Assembly: GCA_027943745.1 (NCBI GenBank)
Contig: AP025763.1
Location: 496,001-560,000, forward strand
Reading direction: 5' to 3'
Source: Neptuniibacter victor
GTDB lineage: Bacteria; Pseudomonadota; Gammaproteobacteria; Pseudomonadales; Balneatricaceae
Length of the DNA: 64,000 nucleotides
The position numbers were made by a program, and so were the translations under genes. Positions 21,185 to 29,002 of the stretch are shown one piece after another; position 1 is the stretch's first letter; every line of letters begins with the position of its first letter. Below the pieces are notes generated by a model that made no database searches, was not told the origin of the DNA, and saw nothing but the letters and a program-made list of their open reading frames with translations.

Positions 21185-22099
21185 GTGAATATGGAGCAGG
21201 AGACGCTTCGCCATCAGTATTTGGAAGCTATCGGTGTGTCTAGCTGGCTTCCTTGTGCCGTTTTGCCTGGTGCTGCAGCGTCCGCTGATTGGATTAATGA
21301 TTTCAGTTATCCTGCTCCCAATATCCCCTTTGAATCAGATCGAGCCATCTCTGCGAGAGCGGTCTTAGGGCAGCCTAATGCACTCTCTACTTCGGCACCG
21401 GCTAGCAATAAAGCCAGTGCTGAAAGTGCGCAGCAAGGAATGTCTCAAGCGCGAGCAGCTTTAGGCTTATCGGTAGAGCCCGTTTCACAAAGTGTTTCTA
21501 CTAGCCACGAGAAAGTAAATAGCTCTTCCAGTATAGGGAAGGAAGCTAGTTTAGCTGGTGATGTTGAGCAGGTAGTAACTCCGCCATCCATTGCTGCTAT
21601 TGATGAGATCGCCGATGAGCCGCCTAACTTCAAATTAGCATTCCAGCGTTTAGGCGATTTTCTTATTGTTGATAGCTTGCCGCCCCAAGGCGGTGTTTTT
21701 TCTGATAACTATCAGATATTGGCGCAAGCCATTGTGAACGCTGTTGGTGCTGTTGATGATAACAAGGGGCATGTATTTATGTTGCCTTGGCCTATGTTTG
21801 CCAGCAAAACTTTAGATCAGGGGCATCAGCAAGCATCTATTGCGGTTCAGCATAAGCTTGATAAAGAGTTGCAAGCATCTTCGTTTAAAGCGGTGTTGCT
21901 ATTTGGTGAAGCAGCGGCCCAAATGGTGTTGGCACGAAAAGAATCTCTTGATGAGCTGAAAGGAATTAGCTTTGAAGTTCGATCCGGTATTAAGGCGATC
22001 GCAAGCCATAGTTTTACTGAAGCGATGCAGTTGCCTGGCATTAAAAAACAGATTTGGCTTGATCTTCAGCCCCTTGTCGTCGGTTTGTCCTCTTCGTAA
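21185..22099 (+). CDS. holD: Candidate DNA polymerase III psi subunit (HolD-like), long form
   Basis: The 304-residue protein precedes rimI with a TAATG stop/start overlap, the position of holD in E. coli and of the long psi subunit described in Pseudomonas aeruginosa. Its N-terminus (RHQYLEAIGVSSW, then LPGA) resembles the E. coli psi start (WQLQQLGITQW, then PGAL), the segment that contacts the clamp loader through chi-psi. A serine- and alanine-rich linker (about 65-145) leads to a C-terminal alpha/beta domain with FLIVDSLPPQGG and AVLLFGEAAAQMVL. GTG at 21185 is preferred as start because AGGAAAGG precedes it. The family call rests on context and a short motif. Confidence 0.62.
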   Translation: MNMEQETLRHQYLEAIGVSSWLPCAVLPGAAASADWINDFSYPAPNIPFESDRAISARAVLGQPNALSTSAPASNKASAESAQQGMSQARAALGLSVEPVSQSVSTSHEKVNSSSSIGKEASLAGDVEQVVTPPSIAAIDEIADEPPNFKLAFQRLGDFLIVDSLPPQGGVFSDNYQILAQAIVNAVGAVDDNKGHVFMLPWPMFASKTLDQGHQQASIAVQHKLDKELQASSFKAVLLFGEAAAQMVLARKESLDELKGISFEVRSGIKAIASHSFTEAMQLPGIKKQIWLDLQPLVVGLSSS

Positions 22100-22557
22100 T
22101 GATCGCTATTAAATCATTATGTGAGCATGACCTACGGGCATTAAGTTGTCTTCAAAAAAAATGTTTTTCCCACGAGTGGTCAGACGCTCAAATAATGCAG
22201 CAGCTTCAGCATAAGCGTGCCTTGTCGTTGGGTGTGTTTGATCCGGAATTGATTGGTTTTATATTCATTCGTACTTTGCTTGATGAGGCGGAGTTGCTAC
22301 AAATAGCGGTAGCTCCTACTAAGCAAGGTAAAGGCTTTGCGCAGAGCCTGCTTGATGCGCTCATTACCCAGTTAAAAGAGGAGGGGATTTCGCGCTTAAT
22401 GTTAGAAGTTCGACGTTCAAATAATTCAGCGCTCTCTCTTTATCGTCATTATGGCTTTGTTGAAGAGGGTATGCGCAAGGCATATTACCCTAGTTTGGGT
22501 GCTGGTGGACAAAGGGAAGATGCTTTGTTGCTCAGCTTCTATTGTTCAGGTAAGTAG
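22099..22557 (+). CDS. rimI: Ribosomal protein S18-alanine N-acetyltransferase RimI
   Basis: RimI acetylates the N-terminal alanine of ribosomal protein S18. The 152-residue GNAT protein has the acetyl-CoA loop region VAPTKQGKGFAQSLLDAL, then LMLEVRRSNNSALSLYRHYGFVEEGMRKAYY, typical of RimI. It is coupled to the psi-like gene upstream and overlaps the convergent GGDEF gene by 19 bases at the 3' end. Confidence 0.92.
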   Translation: MIAIKSLCEHDLRALSCLQKKCFSHEWSDAQIMQQLQHKRALSLGVFDPELIGFIFIRTLLDEAELLQIAVAPTKQGKGFAQSLLDALITQLKEEGISRLMLEVRRSNNSALSLYRHYGFVEEGMRKAYYPSLGAGGQREDALLLSFYCSGK

Positions 22558-23459
22558 AATTCACTTCTATTTCGACCATTTTCTTTCGCTTTATACAGCG
22601 CTTCATCTGCTTGTTTTAATAGGCTTGTAGGCGTTTCCGCATTGCTCAGAGTGGAGCTAATCCCCATGCTTACCGTAACATGTGCTGCGACGCTCGAATG
22701 GGCATGCGGTAAATTGGCATTTTGCAATTCGCTAATGATTTTGGCAGCGACTTCTGCTGCTCCGTCAGCGGTTGTATCCGGCAATACGATAACGAATTCT
22801 TCTCCACCATAACGGGCAAGTAGATCGTGAGAGCGGTGTAAGCACTGCTTGAGTAGCTTGGCGACAGCTTTTAAGCATTCATCACCTTGCTGGTGGCCGT
22901 AGTTATCGTTATAGGGTTTGAAGAAATCGATATCGAGCATAATCACGGCAAGTTCAGTGGTTTTGCGTTTGCTTCGTTTCCACTCTTTCAGTAGATTGTT
23001 TTCTAGATCTCTGCGATTAGATATCTTAGTTAGAGGGTCTTGTGTGCTTAATTTCTCAAGTCTTGAATTGGCAGCATCAAGTGCTTTCTTCATATTAGCG
23101 ATGCGTTCCATTGCCAATATTTTAGCTTTTAAAACAATCGGGCTAACCGGTTTGGTTAGATAATCATCCCCACCTGCGTCAATGCCTTCTTCGTAGTGCT
23201 TTTCATCGCATTGACCACTTAAGAATATAATTGGAAACCAATCATCAGGGAATCGCCGACGAACTTCTCGTGTTAGTTCAAAGCCATTTAAGCCAGGCAT
23301 TTCAACATCGGTGAGCATTAAGTCAATTCCACCTTCAGCGAGGATGGGTAACGCTTCCTCATCTCGGCCGGCGGTGATAGGCGTATGCCCTGCATCGACA
23401 ATAACTGCACTGATTATTTCACGAATAAAACGATCATCATCTACAACGAGGATCTTCAT
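22539..23459 (-). CDS. Response regulator with GGDEF diguanylate cyclase domain
   Basis: The 306-residue protein joins an N-terminal receiver domain (acidic pocket DDD 7-9, phosphorylation site Asp51, conserved Lys103) to a GGDEF domain with intact active site GGEEF (218-222). An RSHD inhibitory I-site (209-212) lies five residues before it. It should make cyclic di-GMP when phosphorylated and be subject to product inhibition. No sensor kinase adjoins it, so the input is unknown. The layout is that of PleD-like single-receiver or WspR-like regulators. Confidence 0.93.
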   Translation of the reverse strand: MKILVVDDDRFIREIISAVIVDAGHTPITAGRDEEALPILAEGGIDLMLTDVEMPGLNGFELTREVRRRFPDDWFPIIFLSGQCDEKHYEEGIDAGGDDYLTKPVSPIVLKAKILAMERIANMKKALDAANSRLEKLSTQDPLTKISNRRDLENNLLKEWKRSKRKTTELAVIMLDIDFFKPYNDNYGHQQGDECLKAVAKLLKQCLHRSHDLLARYGGEEFVIVLPDTTADGAAEVAAKIISELQNANLPHAHSSVAAHVTVSMGISSTLSNAETPTSLLKQADEALYKAKENGRNRSEFYLPEQ

Positions 23460-23560
23460 CTGTACTCCAACTTAAGCAACCGTCCTTGGCAAGATGATAT
23501 GGATCAAAAAGTGAACCAATATACTTATCATATGCGTACATAAAGAATGTTCAATGTAAA

Positions 23561-24259
23561 ATGGAGAATATTTTTTATAAGTTGGTATTTATGAGCTTCT
23601 CACAAGGGCTATTAAGTGATTTTTGGGTGGTTGTTGCTGCGGTTATCTATGTGATAGCTTTGCTTTTAGCGATGCGTCATGCCCCTTGGAAAGTGCTGAT
23701 GACAAATCGTGTGTTACAGCATATGTTATTTGGCGCGACTGTGCTGCTGATGGCCATGTGGTCTATGCGAGCAGGGATCTCTCCAGGGTTAGGTATCCAT
23801 TTTCTTGGCTTGACGGTGATGACCTTAGTGTTTGGTTGGGATCTGGCGATATTGTCGGCGACGCTTGCGTTGTTAGGTATGGCCTTATTGGGCAAGGAAA
23901 GCTGGGATGGTTTATTTATAAATGGCGTTTGCTCAGTGCTGCTTCCGGTCGCGACAACCTATATGATTCATTGGTGGGTGGATCATAAAATGGGTAAAAA
24001 CTTTTTTGTTTTTCTGTTCATCTGTGGTTTTTTTGCCGCTGGAGTATCGTCGGCTGTCTCGGGTATTGCGACGAGTCTGTTGTTGGTGATGGATGGTGTC
24101 TATACTTTTGAAAAGGTCTTTATCGAGTATATTCGTTATTTACCGTTGATAATGTTCCCTGAAGGCTTGATGAATGGGATTTTTTTAACGGGTATGTTGG
24201 TTTTTCATCCCGATTGGGTGAGAGCTTTCGATGCAAAGGCTTATATTGATGATCAGTGA
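23561..24259 (+). CDS. CbiM-like integral membrane protein (energy-coupling-factor permease family)
   Basis: The 232-residue protein has about six membrane segments and resembles the CbiM-type substrate-binding membrane component of energy-coupling-factor transporters. Recognisable blocks are MRAGISPGLGIHFLGLT, LMFPEGLMNGIFLTGM and FHPDWVRAF. Related genes sit beside RegB/RegA-type two-component systems in pseudomonads, as here. No ATPase or T component is nearby, so transport is unproved. The metal ligand sequence of true CbiM N-termini is not evident. The ATG at 23591 is an alternative start, since neither site has a good ribosome-binding sequence. Confidence 0.75.
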   Translation: MENIFYKLVFMSFSQGLLSDFWVVVAAVIYVIALLLAMRHAPWKVLMTNRVLQHMLFGATVLLMAMWSMRAGISPGLGIHFLGLTVMTLVFGWDLAILSATLALLGMALLGKESWDGLFINGVCSVLLPVATTYMIHWWVDHKMGKNFFVFLFICGFFAAGVSSAVSGIATSLLLVMDGVYTFEKVFIEYIRYLPLIMFPEGLMNGIFLTGMLVFHPDWVRAFDAKAYIDDQ

Positions 24260-24267
24260 TATCGTTA

Positions 24268-24798
24268 TTATCGTTTTACTGGGCGTTTAGATAGTTTTCT
24301 TTGTAGCGTTCTGCGATGCATCCCTAACGCTCTGGCCGTTGCTGAAATGTTACCTTCGTGTTCATTGAGTACTTTCTGAATATGTTCCCATTCTAAGCGG
24401 TTGACTGACATCGGTTGCTCAGTTACTTCGATATCAGCGTCAGCTTCTACTTTGTTCAACGCCGCTAGGATCTGGTCAGCATCGGCAGGCTTGGGCAAAT
24501 ACTGAGTGGCGCCGAGTTTAATGGCTTCTACTGCGGTGACTATACTTGCATAGCCTGTGAGCATAAGAATGCGCATGGAAGGGTTTGCTGCTTTTAATAA
24601 AGGTATCAGGCTTAGGCCTGAGTTTCCTTCCATTTTCAGATCAACCGTAGCAAAATCGGGCAGCCAATTTTTGATGGTGAGCTCTGCCTCTTCTGCGCTG
24701 CGGGCAACTTGTACTTCAAATTCTCGTCGTGTCATTGCGCGTGAAAGAACGCGGGTGAATGCTGGGTCATCGTCGACAATAAGAAAACGCTTATTCAT
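24268..24798 (-). CDS. regA: Redox response regulator, RegA/PrrA/RoxR type
   Basis: The 176-residue protein has a receiver domain (phosphorylation site Asp53, LPKPAD near residue 104) and a C-terminal Fis-type helix-turn-helix (NISATARALGMHRRTLQRKL, about 149-168). This is the compact RegA/PrrA/ActR/RoxR design, which controls respiration and redox genes. It overlaps its kinase gene by eight bases. It converges on the CbiM-like gene with only eight bases between stops. Confidence 0.93.
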   Translation of the reverse strand: MNKRFLIVDDDPAFTRVLSRAMTRREFEVQVARSAEEAELTIKNWLPDFATVDLKMEGNSGLSLIPLLKAANPSMRILMLTGYASIVTAVEAIKLGATQYLPKPADADQILAALNKVEADADIEVTEQPMSVNRLEWEHIQKVLNEHEGNISATARALGMHRRTLQRKLSKRPVKR

Positions 24799-26044
24799 TT
24801 TTGGGCTCTATAGGTAATGTGACTTCGGTTAGTGTTCCGCCTTCAGGGTGATTGTATAAGCGAACATCTCCAGCGTAGCGAGCTAATGTCGTAGCGGTTA
24901 GAAAAAGACCGATACCAAGCCCTTTTCCTTTGGTTGTTACAAAAGGTTTACCTAAATTATCACTTTGTTCTAGGCTAATTCCTGGCCCCCAGTCATGAAT
25001 ACGAAAATATACCTGTTGCTGATCCCAGTCGAGTTCAATTTGGATGTTTTTAGGCTCAGCATCCGCTGCATTATTGAGCAGATTTAGCAGTGATTGGCGT
25101 AGAGAAGTGGTACAGCTAAGTAAAGGCGGCTCTCCGGTGGCAATGGTGGAGAATGTTTTAGTGACTTCTGGTCGCTGGACCATGAGCTGATCAATCGTTT
25201 CTTTCACCAATTGAGATGCGGGTAAAAGCTGCGTGGTTGATTGCTCGTGTTTTACGCTTTGTGTCATCTGCTTTAGACGACCAGAGCAGACCTCTGTTTG
25301 TTGGTAGAGCAGTTTTAAATCGTCTACCAGATCGGGTTTGTCAGCATATTCATGCTCGAGTTCTTTCAGTAACACCTGCATCGTACTTAATGGGGTGCCA
25401 AGTTCATGCGCTGTCCCAGCAGCCATGGTTGCAAGCGATAGTAGCTGTTGGTCTTGTATATGCTTTTCTCGTTCTTGCTCAAGCTTATCTTGTTGTTGTT
25501 GCATAGAGCTTCGCATTCTTACAATAAAGTAGGTAACAACCAGAACGGTTAGCAGGAAATTGATCCACATACCTAGGATATGTATGTCAAAAAGTTCCAT
25601 TATTCGGTGTTGGTGGCTGTCACTTAAGCGAACCAGCGGCTCATAGTAAAAAAGCAGAGAGCTATAAATAGCAACCACCATTGCAGAAATTAGCCATACA
25701 TAACGCCTAGATAGTGTGGCTGAAGCAATGATCAAAGGAACGAGGAGAAGAAATATAAACGGATTTGTGGCTCCCCCCATATGGAATAGTAGGGCGCCAT
25801 AGAGTGACATATCGGCAATAAGTTGCGTGAAAAACTCAGGCTCCGTAACCGGCCAAGGTGAGAATAATCGTGCGTAAGTAATCAGGTTGAGAAAAGCTAA
25901 TACGGCAAGTGTTGAGCCGATTAGCCATACATCTAAATCTGCTTGTAACCCATAGATGGCAAAAATAACGGCAACGCACTGACCAAATAAGGTCACAGTA
26001 CGTATATAGGAAAGCTGTAATAAATTATCGCGATGGTTGGCCAT
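24791..26044 (-). CDS. regB: Redox sensor histidine kinase, RegB/PrrB/RoxS type
   Basis: The 417-residue protein has about six N-terminal membrane helices with the quinone-sensing heptapeptide GGATNPF (90-96). The H-box AGTAHELGTPLST follows (phosphorylated His213), then N and G boxes ending in the GKGLGIGLFL lid. The GGxxNPF motif is diagnostic of RegB/PrrB kinases that respond to the ubiquinone pool. ATG 26044 is preferred over an in-frame TTG at 26068. A perfect TATAAT box ends eight bases before this ATG, which would make the message nearly leaderless. Confidence 0.92.
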   Translation of the reverse strand: MANHRDNLLQLSYIRTVTLFGQCVAVIFAIYGLQADLDVWLIGSTLAVLAFLNLITYARLFSPWPVTEPEFFTQLIADMSLYGALLFHMGGATNPFIFLLLVPLIIASATLSRRYVWLISAMVVAIYSSLLFYYEPLVRLSDSHQHRIMELFDIHILGMWINFLLTVLVVTYFIVRMRSSMQQQQDKLEQEREKHIQDQQLLSLATMAAGTAHELGTPLSTMQVLLKELEHEYADKPDLVDDLKLLYQQTEVCSGRLKQMTQSVKHEQSTTQLLPASQLVKETIDQLMVQRPEVTKTFSTIATGEPPLLSCTTSLRQSLLNLLNNAADAEPKNIQIELDWDQQQVYFRIHDWGPGISLEQSDNLGKPFVTTKGKGLGIGLFLTATTLARYAGDVRLYNHPEGGTLTEVTLPIEPKNE

Positions 26045-26051
26045 GGCGGCG

Positions 26052-26057
26052 ATTATA
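26052..26057 (-). promoter_or_regulatory. -10 box immediately upstream of the RegB-type kinase gene
   Basis: A perfect TATAAT on the minus strand (26057-26052) is only seven bases from the kinase ATG, and there is no ribosome site between. A weak CTGATT lies near -35 spacing. If used, transcription would start at or next to the ATG. Confidence 0.4.
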
Positions 26058-26123
26058 GCATTAGACAACTAAAAATCAGGCGAGGCAAAATGTCGCAGTT
26101 AAGGTAATTTTTTATAGTAGGGG

Positions 26124-26129
26124 TATAAT
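26124..26129 (+). promoter_or_regulatory. -10 box of the prfC promoter
   Basis: TATAAT lies 35 bases upstream of the first prfC ATG, in the 114-base divergent gap shared with the sensor kinase gene. The -35 region is poorly conserved. Confidence 0.5.
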
Positions 26130-26164
26130 GCCCGCTTCTCTCACCTCTACTATGATTTATGCTG

Positions 26165-27745
26165 ATGAGTATCCTGCAAGAAGAAGTTAATCAACGTCGT
26201 ACCTTTGCTATTATTTCTCACCCTGATGCGGGTAAGACAACAATAACTGAAAAATTGCTGTTGTTCGGGCAGTTAATTCAGCAAGCGGGAACGGTTAAGG
26301 GCAAGAAAAGTGATCGCCATGCTACATCGGACTGGATGTCTATGGAGCAAGAACGTGGTATTTCTATCACTTCCTCAGTGATGCAGTTTCCCTATAATGA
26401 CCGCATGGTTAACCTTCTTGATACACCGGGCCATGAGGATTTCTCTGAAGATACTTATCGTACTTTAACCGCGGTAGATTCTGCATTGATGGTTGTTGAT
26501 GGCGCCAAAGGTGTTGAGGCTCGTACCATTAAACTAATGGATGTTTGTCGGCTGCGTGATACGCCGATATTTTCATTTGTTAACAAGGTGGATCGTGAGA
26601 TTCGGGATCCTATTGAGTTGCTGGATGAGATCGAAGAGGTCTTGAAAATTGAGGCGGCACCTATCACTTGGCCTATCGAGATGGGACCAAGATTCAAAGG
26701 TGTTTATAACCTTTATACGGACACAATTCATGTGTTCCAGCCAGGGCAAGGTCATACGATTCCAGAAGATGTGCAGATTCAAGGGCTCGAAAGTGACGAG
26801 GCTAAAGAGCTGCTTGGTGAGGTTTATGATGACTTCATTGAAGAGGTTGAATTGGTCCGTGGAGCAACTCACGAATATGATCAAGAGGCCTTTCTTTCGG
26901 GCAAGTTGACGCCTGTGTTCTTTGGTACGGCGTTAGCAAATTTTGGCGTTCGAGAGATGCTAAATGATTTCGTTAAATGGGCGCCTTCGCCTATTGCGAG
27001 AGCAACAACTTCTCGTGTTGTTGATCCAACTGAAGAGAAGTTTAGTGGCTTTATATTTAAAATCCAGGCAAACATGGATCCTAAGCATCGAGATCGTATT
27101 GCTTTTATGCGTATCTGCTCCGGCAAATACAGTAAAGGCATGAAAATGCGTCACAGCCGTATTAATAAAGACGTTAAAATTGCTGATGCAGTGACCTTTA
27201 TTGCCGGCGATCGTGAAAACGTTGAAGAAGCTTGGTCTGGTGACATTATTGGGCTTCATAATCATGGCACTATTCAGATAGGGGATACATTTACGGCAGG
27301 GGAAAACCTTAAATTTACAGGTATTCCTCATTTTGCGCCTGAGATGTTTCGTCGAGTGAGACCACTCGATCCATTGAAAATGAAACAGTTGCAGAAAGGT
27401 TTGCAGCAATTGTCGGAAGAGGGGGCAGTTCAGCTGTTCCAGCCATTTAAAAATAATGACTTAATCTTAGGCGCAGTAGGTCAGTTACAGTTTGATGTGG
27501 TTGTTTTCCGATTAAAGGATGAATACAAGGTCGAGTGTAAGTACGAACCTATCAGTGTACAAACTGCGCGCTGGGCTGAATGTGAAGATGAAAAAATGTT
27601 GGCTGATTTTCAGAAGAAAAATCATGACAACCTTGCTACTGATGGTAGTGGCTTGCTCACCTATTTGGCCCCGACAAGAGTTAATTTGAGTTTGGCTGAA
27701 GAGCGTTGGCCTGATGTTGCTTTTAGAGCGACTCGAGAACACTAA
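26165..27745 (+). CDS. prfC: Peptide chain release factor 3
   Basis: RF3 is the GTPase that removes RF1 and RF2 from the ribosome after peptide release. The 526-residue protein has the P-loop HPDAGKTT, the switch region [20 protein letters not shown] and NKVDRE, and is closely similar to E. coli RF3 along its length. Start codons at 26159 and 26165 are both possible. The second gives [14 protein letters not shown], closer to family length. A terminator follows. Confidence 0.97.
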   Translation: MSILQEEVNQRRTFAIISHPDAGKTTITEKLLLFGQLIQQAGTVKGKKSDRHATSDWMSMEQERGISITSSVMQFPYNDRMVNLLDTPGHEDFSEDTYRTLTAVDSALMVVDGAKGVEARTIKLMDVCRLRDTPIFSFVNKVDREIRDPIELLDEIEEVLKIEAAPITWPIEMGPRFKGVYNLYTDTIHVFQPGQGHTIPEDVQIQGLESDEAKELLGEVYDDFIEEVELVRGATHEYDQEAFLSGKLTPVFFGTALANFGVREMLNDFVKWAPSPIARATTSRVVDPTEEKFSGFIFKIQANMDPKHRDRIAFMRICSGKYSKGMKMRHSRINKDVKIADAVTFIAGDRENVEEAWSGDIIGLHNHGTIQIGDTFTAGENLKFTGIPHFAPEMFRRVRPLDPLKMKQLQKGLQQLSEEGAVQLFQPFKNNDLILGAVGQLQFDVVVFRLKDEYKVECKYEPISVQTARWAECEDEKMLADFQKKNHDNLATDGSGLLTYLAPTRVNLSLAEERWPDVAFRATREH

Positions 27746-27756
27746 TCAAATATAAG

Positions 27757-27780
27757 CTTGGCTGCTTGCAGCCAAGTTTT
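27757..27780 (+). terminator. Intrinsic terminator after prfC
   Basis: CTTGGCTGC (27757-27765) pairs with GCAGCCAAG (27768-27776), followed by TTTTC. The stem is nine base pairs if the two-base loop is allowed, or seven with a six-base loop. It lies between prfC and the TatD-family gene. Confidence 0.85.
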
Positions 27781-27800
27781 CTTCGTTCTACTCTTTGTTA

Positions 27801-28565
27801 ATGCAGCTAATCGATACGCATTGCCATCTTGATTTTCCTCAGTTCGATAATGATCGGGCTCATATCATTAATGCAGCCTCCTCTGTAGGGGTGTCAGATA
27901 TTGTGGTGCCAGGGGTAACTGCGAAGGAGTGGCCACGTTTACAGGCTTTGGTTGCTTCACGTCCCTCTTTGCATGCTGCATTGGGTTTGCACCCCTGCTT
28001 TTTAAGTCATCACTCTGATAATGATCTAAGTTTATTAGAGCGAGAGCTGGCTCAAGGGGGAGTGTGTGCGATCGGAGAGATCGGCCTAGATCTCTTTATC
28101 CAAAATCCTAACGTTGATATGCAGTTGTTCTTTTTGCAAAAACAGTTGGCGTTAGCGCTCACTTTTGATCTTCCTGTGTTGCTCCATGTTAGAAAAGCGC
28201 ATGATCAAATGTTAAAGGAACTACGGCGTATTAAACTGCCGAAGGGGGGAATCGTCCATGCATTTTCAGGAAGTGAACAGCAGGCGAGGCAGTACCTATC
28301 GTTAGGCTTTAGGTTGGGGGTTGGAGGAACCGTTACTTATGAGCGTGCAAGCAAGCTACGTAAGATTGTCTCGATCTTGCCCTTAGAGTCTTTTGTATTG
28401 GAAACCGACGCCCCTGACATGCCTCTAAGTATGTACCGAAATGAGGTGAATCAGCCTGCGAGAGTGTTGGATGTTGCGAGTAGTATTGCGTCTATAAAGG
28501 CATGTTCTGTAGAGGATGTGGCTGCAGCAACCTCACGTCAAGCGCTGCAGCTAATAGGCTTGTAA
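27801..28565 (+). CDS. TatD-family metal-dependent deoxyribonuclease
   Basis: The 254-residue protein has the TatD metallo-hydrolase fold with metal ligands in DTHCHLD, the bridging glutamate in AIGEIGLDLF, histidines in LHVRKAH and VHAFSGS, and the final aspartate in LETDAPDMP. TatD enzymes are 3'-5' exonucleases or DNases tied to DNA repair. Closest by context would be the YjjV subgroup, but this is not certain. The ATG at 27801 is chosen. The frame extends to a TTG six bases earlier. Confidence 0.92.
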   Translation: MQLIDTHCHLDFPQFDNDRAHIINAASSVGVSDIVVPGVTAKEWPRLQALVASRPSLHAALGLHPCFLSHHSDNDLSLLERELAQGGVCAIGEIGLDLFIQNPNVDMQLFFLQKQLALALTFDLPVLLHVRKAHDQMLKELRRIKLPKGGIVHAFSGSEQQARQYLSLGFRLGVGGTVTYERASKLRKIVSILPLESFVLETDAPDMPLSMYRNEVNQPARVLDVASSIASIKACSVEDVAAATSRQALQLIGL

Positions 28566-28571
28566 CTGTTG

Positions 28572-28982
28572 TTAATTGCCTAATGTGAACAGGTCGTTCT
28601 GAATAACGGATAAAGTCTCCCAGACAACGTTGGTTTTTTCATTTTTGGGGATTTTGAAATAACGTCCTTCGTTACCAATAGGGAGCGCTTTATAGCTTTT
28701 ATCTGCTGGATTCATGACTATGCGCATCAGCGAAACAGGGTAGTTCGGGCCTTTTACTTCAGCTCCGTACTCTTTCTCTATTGGTCTTAATTTTGTTCTT
28801 GATGAAACAACCTTTGTCATATCGTAGCAGCGGTTGCTGTTACCTAAACAGAGGAAACGGTATTTGGTATCTATTAAGTAATAGCTGTTATCAGCAGGTG
28901 GCTTATCGCTTGATGTCAGTGCATCCATGCTGATGCAACCGCTTAAACTTAAAATGCTGGTTAGAATAATGAGCGCTCGCAT
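28572..28982 (-). CDS. Hypothetical lipoprotein
   Basis: I do not recognise a family for this 136-residue protein. It has a clear lipoprotein signal (hydrophobic residues 4-13, then LSGC with Cys16). A mostly polar mature region follows, with two cysteines (LCLGNSNRCYD) that could form a disulfide. A plain lysine-rich stretch lies near the end. The second residue after the lipidated cysteine is serine, so outer-membrane targeting is likely. It lies 20 bases downstream of fabY on the same strand and may be cotranscribed with it. Confidence 0.8.
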   Translation of the reverse strand: MRALIILTSILSLSGCISMDALTSSDKPPADNSYYLIDTKYRFLCLGNSNRCYDMTKVVSSRTKLRPIEKEYGAEVKGPNYPVSLMRIVMNPADKSYKALPIGNEGRYFKIPKNEKTNVVWETLSVIQNDLFTLGN

Positions 28983-29002
28983 GGCAATTTCCTTATGTGT
29001 GA

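Noticed and set aside
23561-24259. A complete energy-coupling-factor metal transporter
   Set aside because: Only the CbiM-like component is present; no ATPase, CbiN or CbiQ gene is next to it.
26960-27409. 149-codon antisense frame opposite prfC
   Set aside because: Opposite a highly conserved gene, with no independent coding signal.
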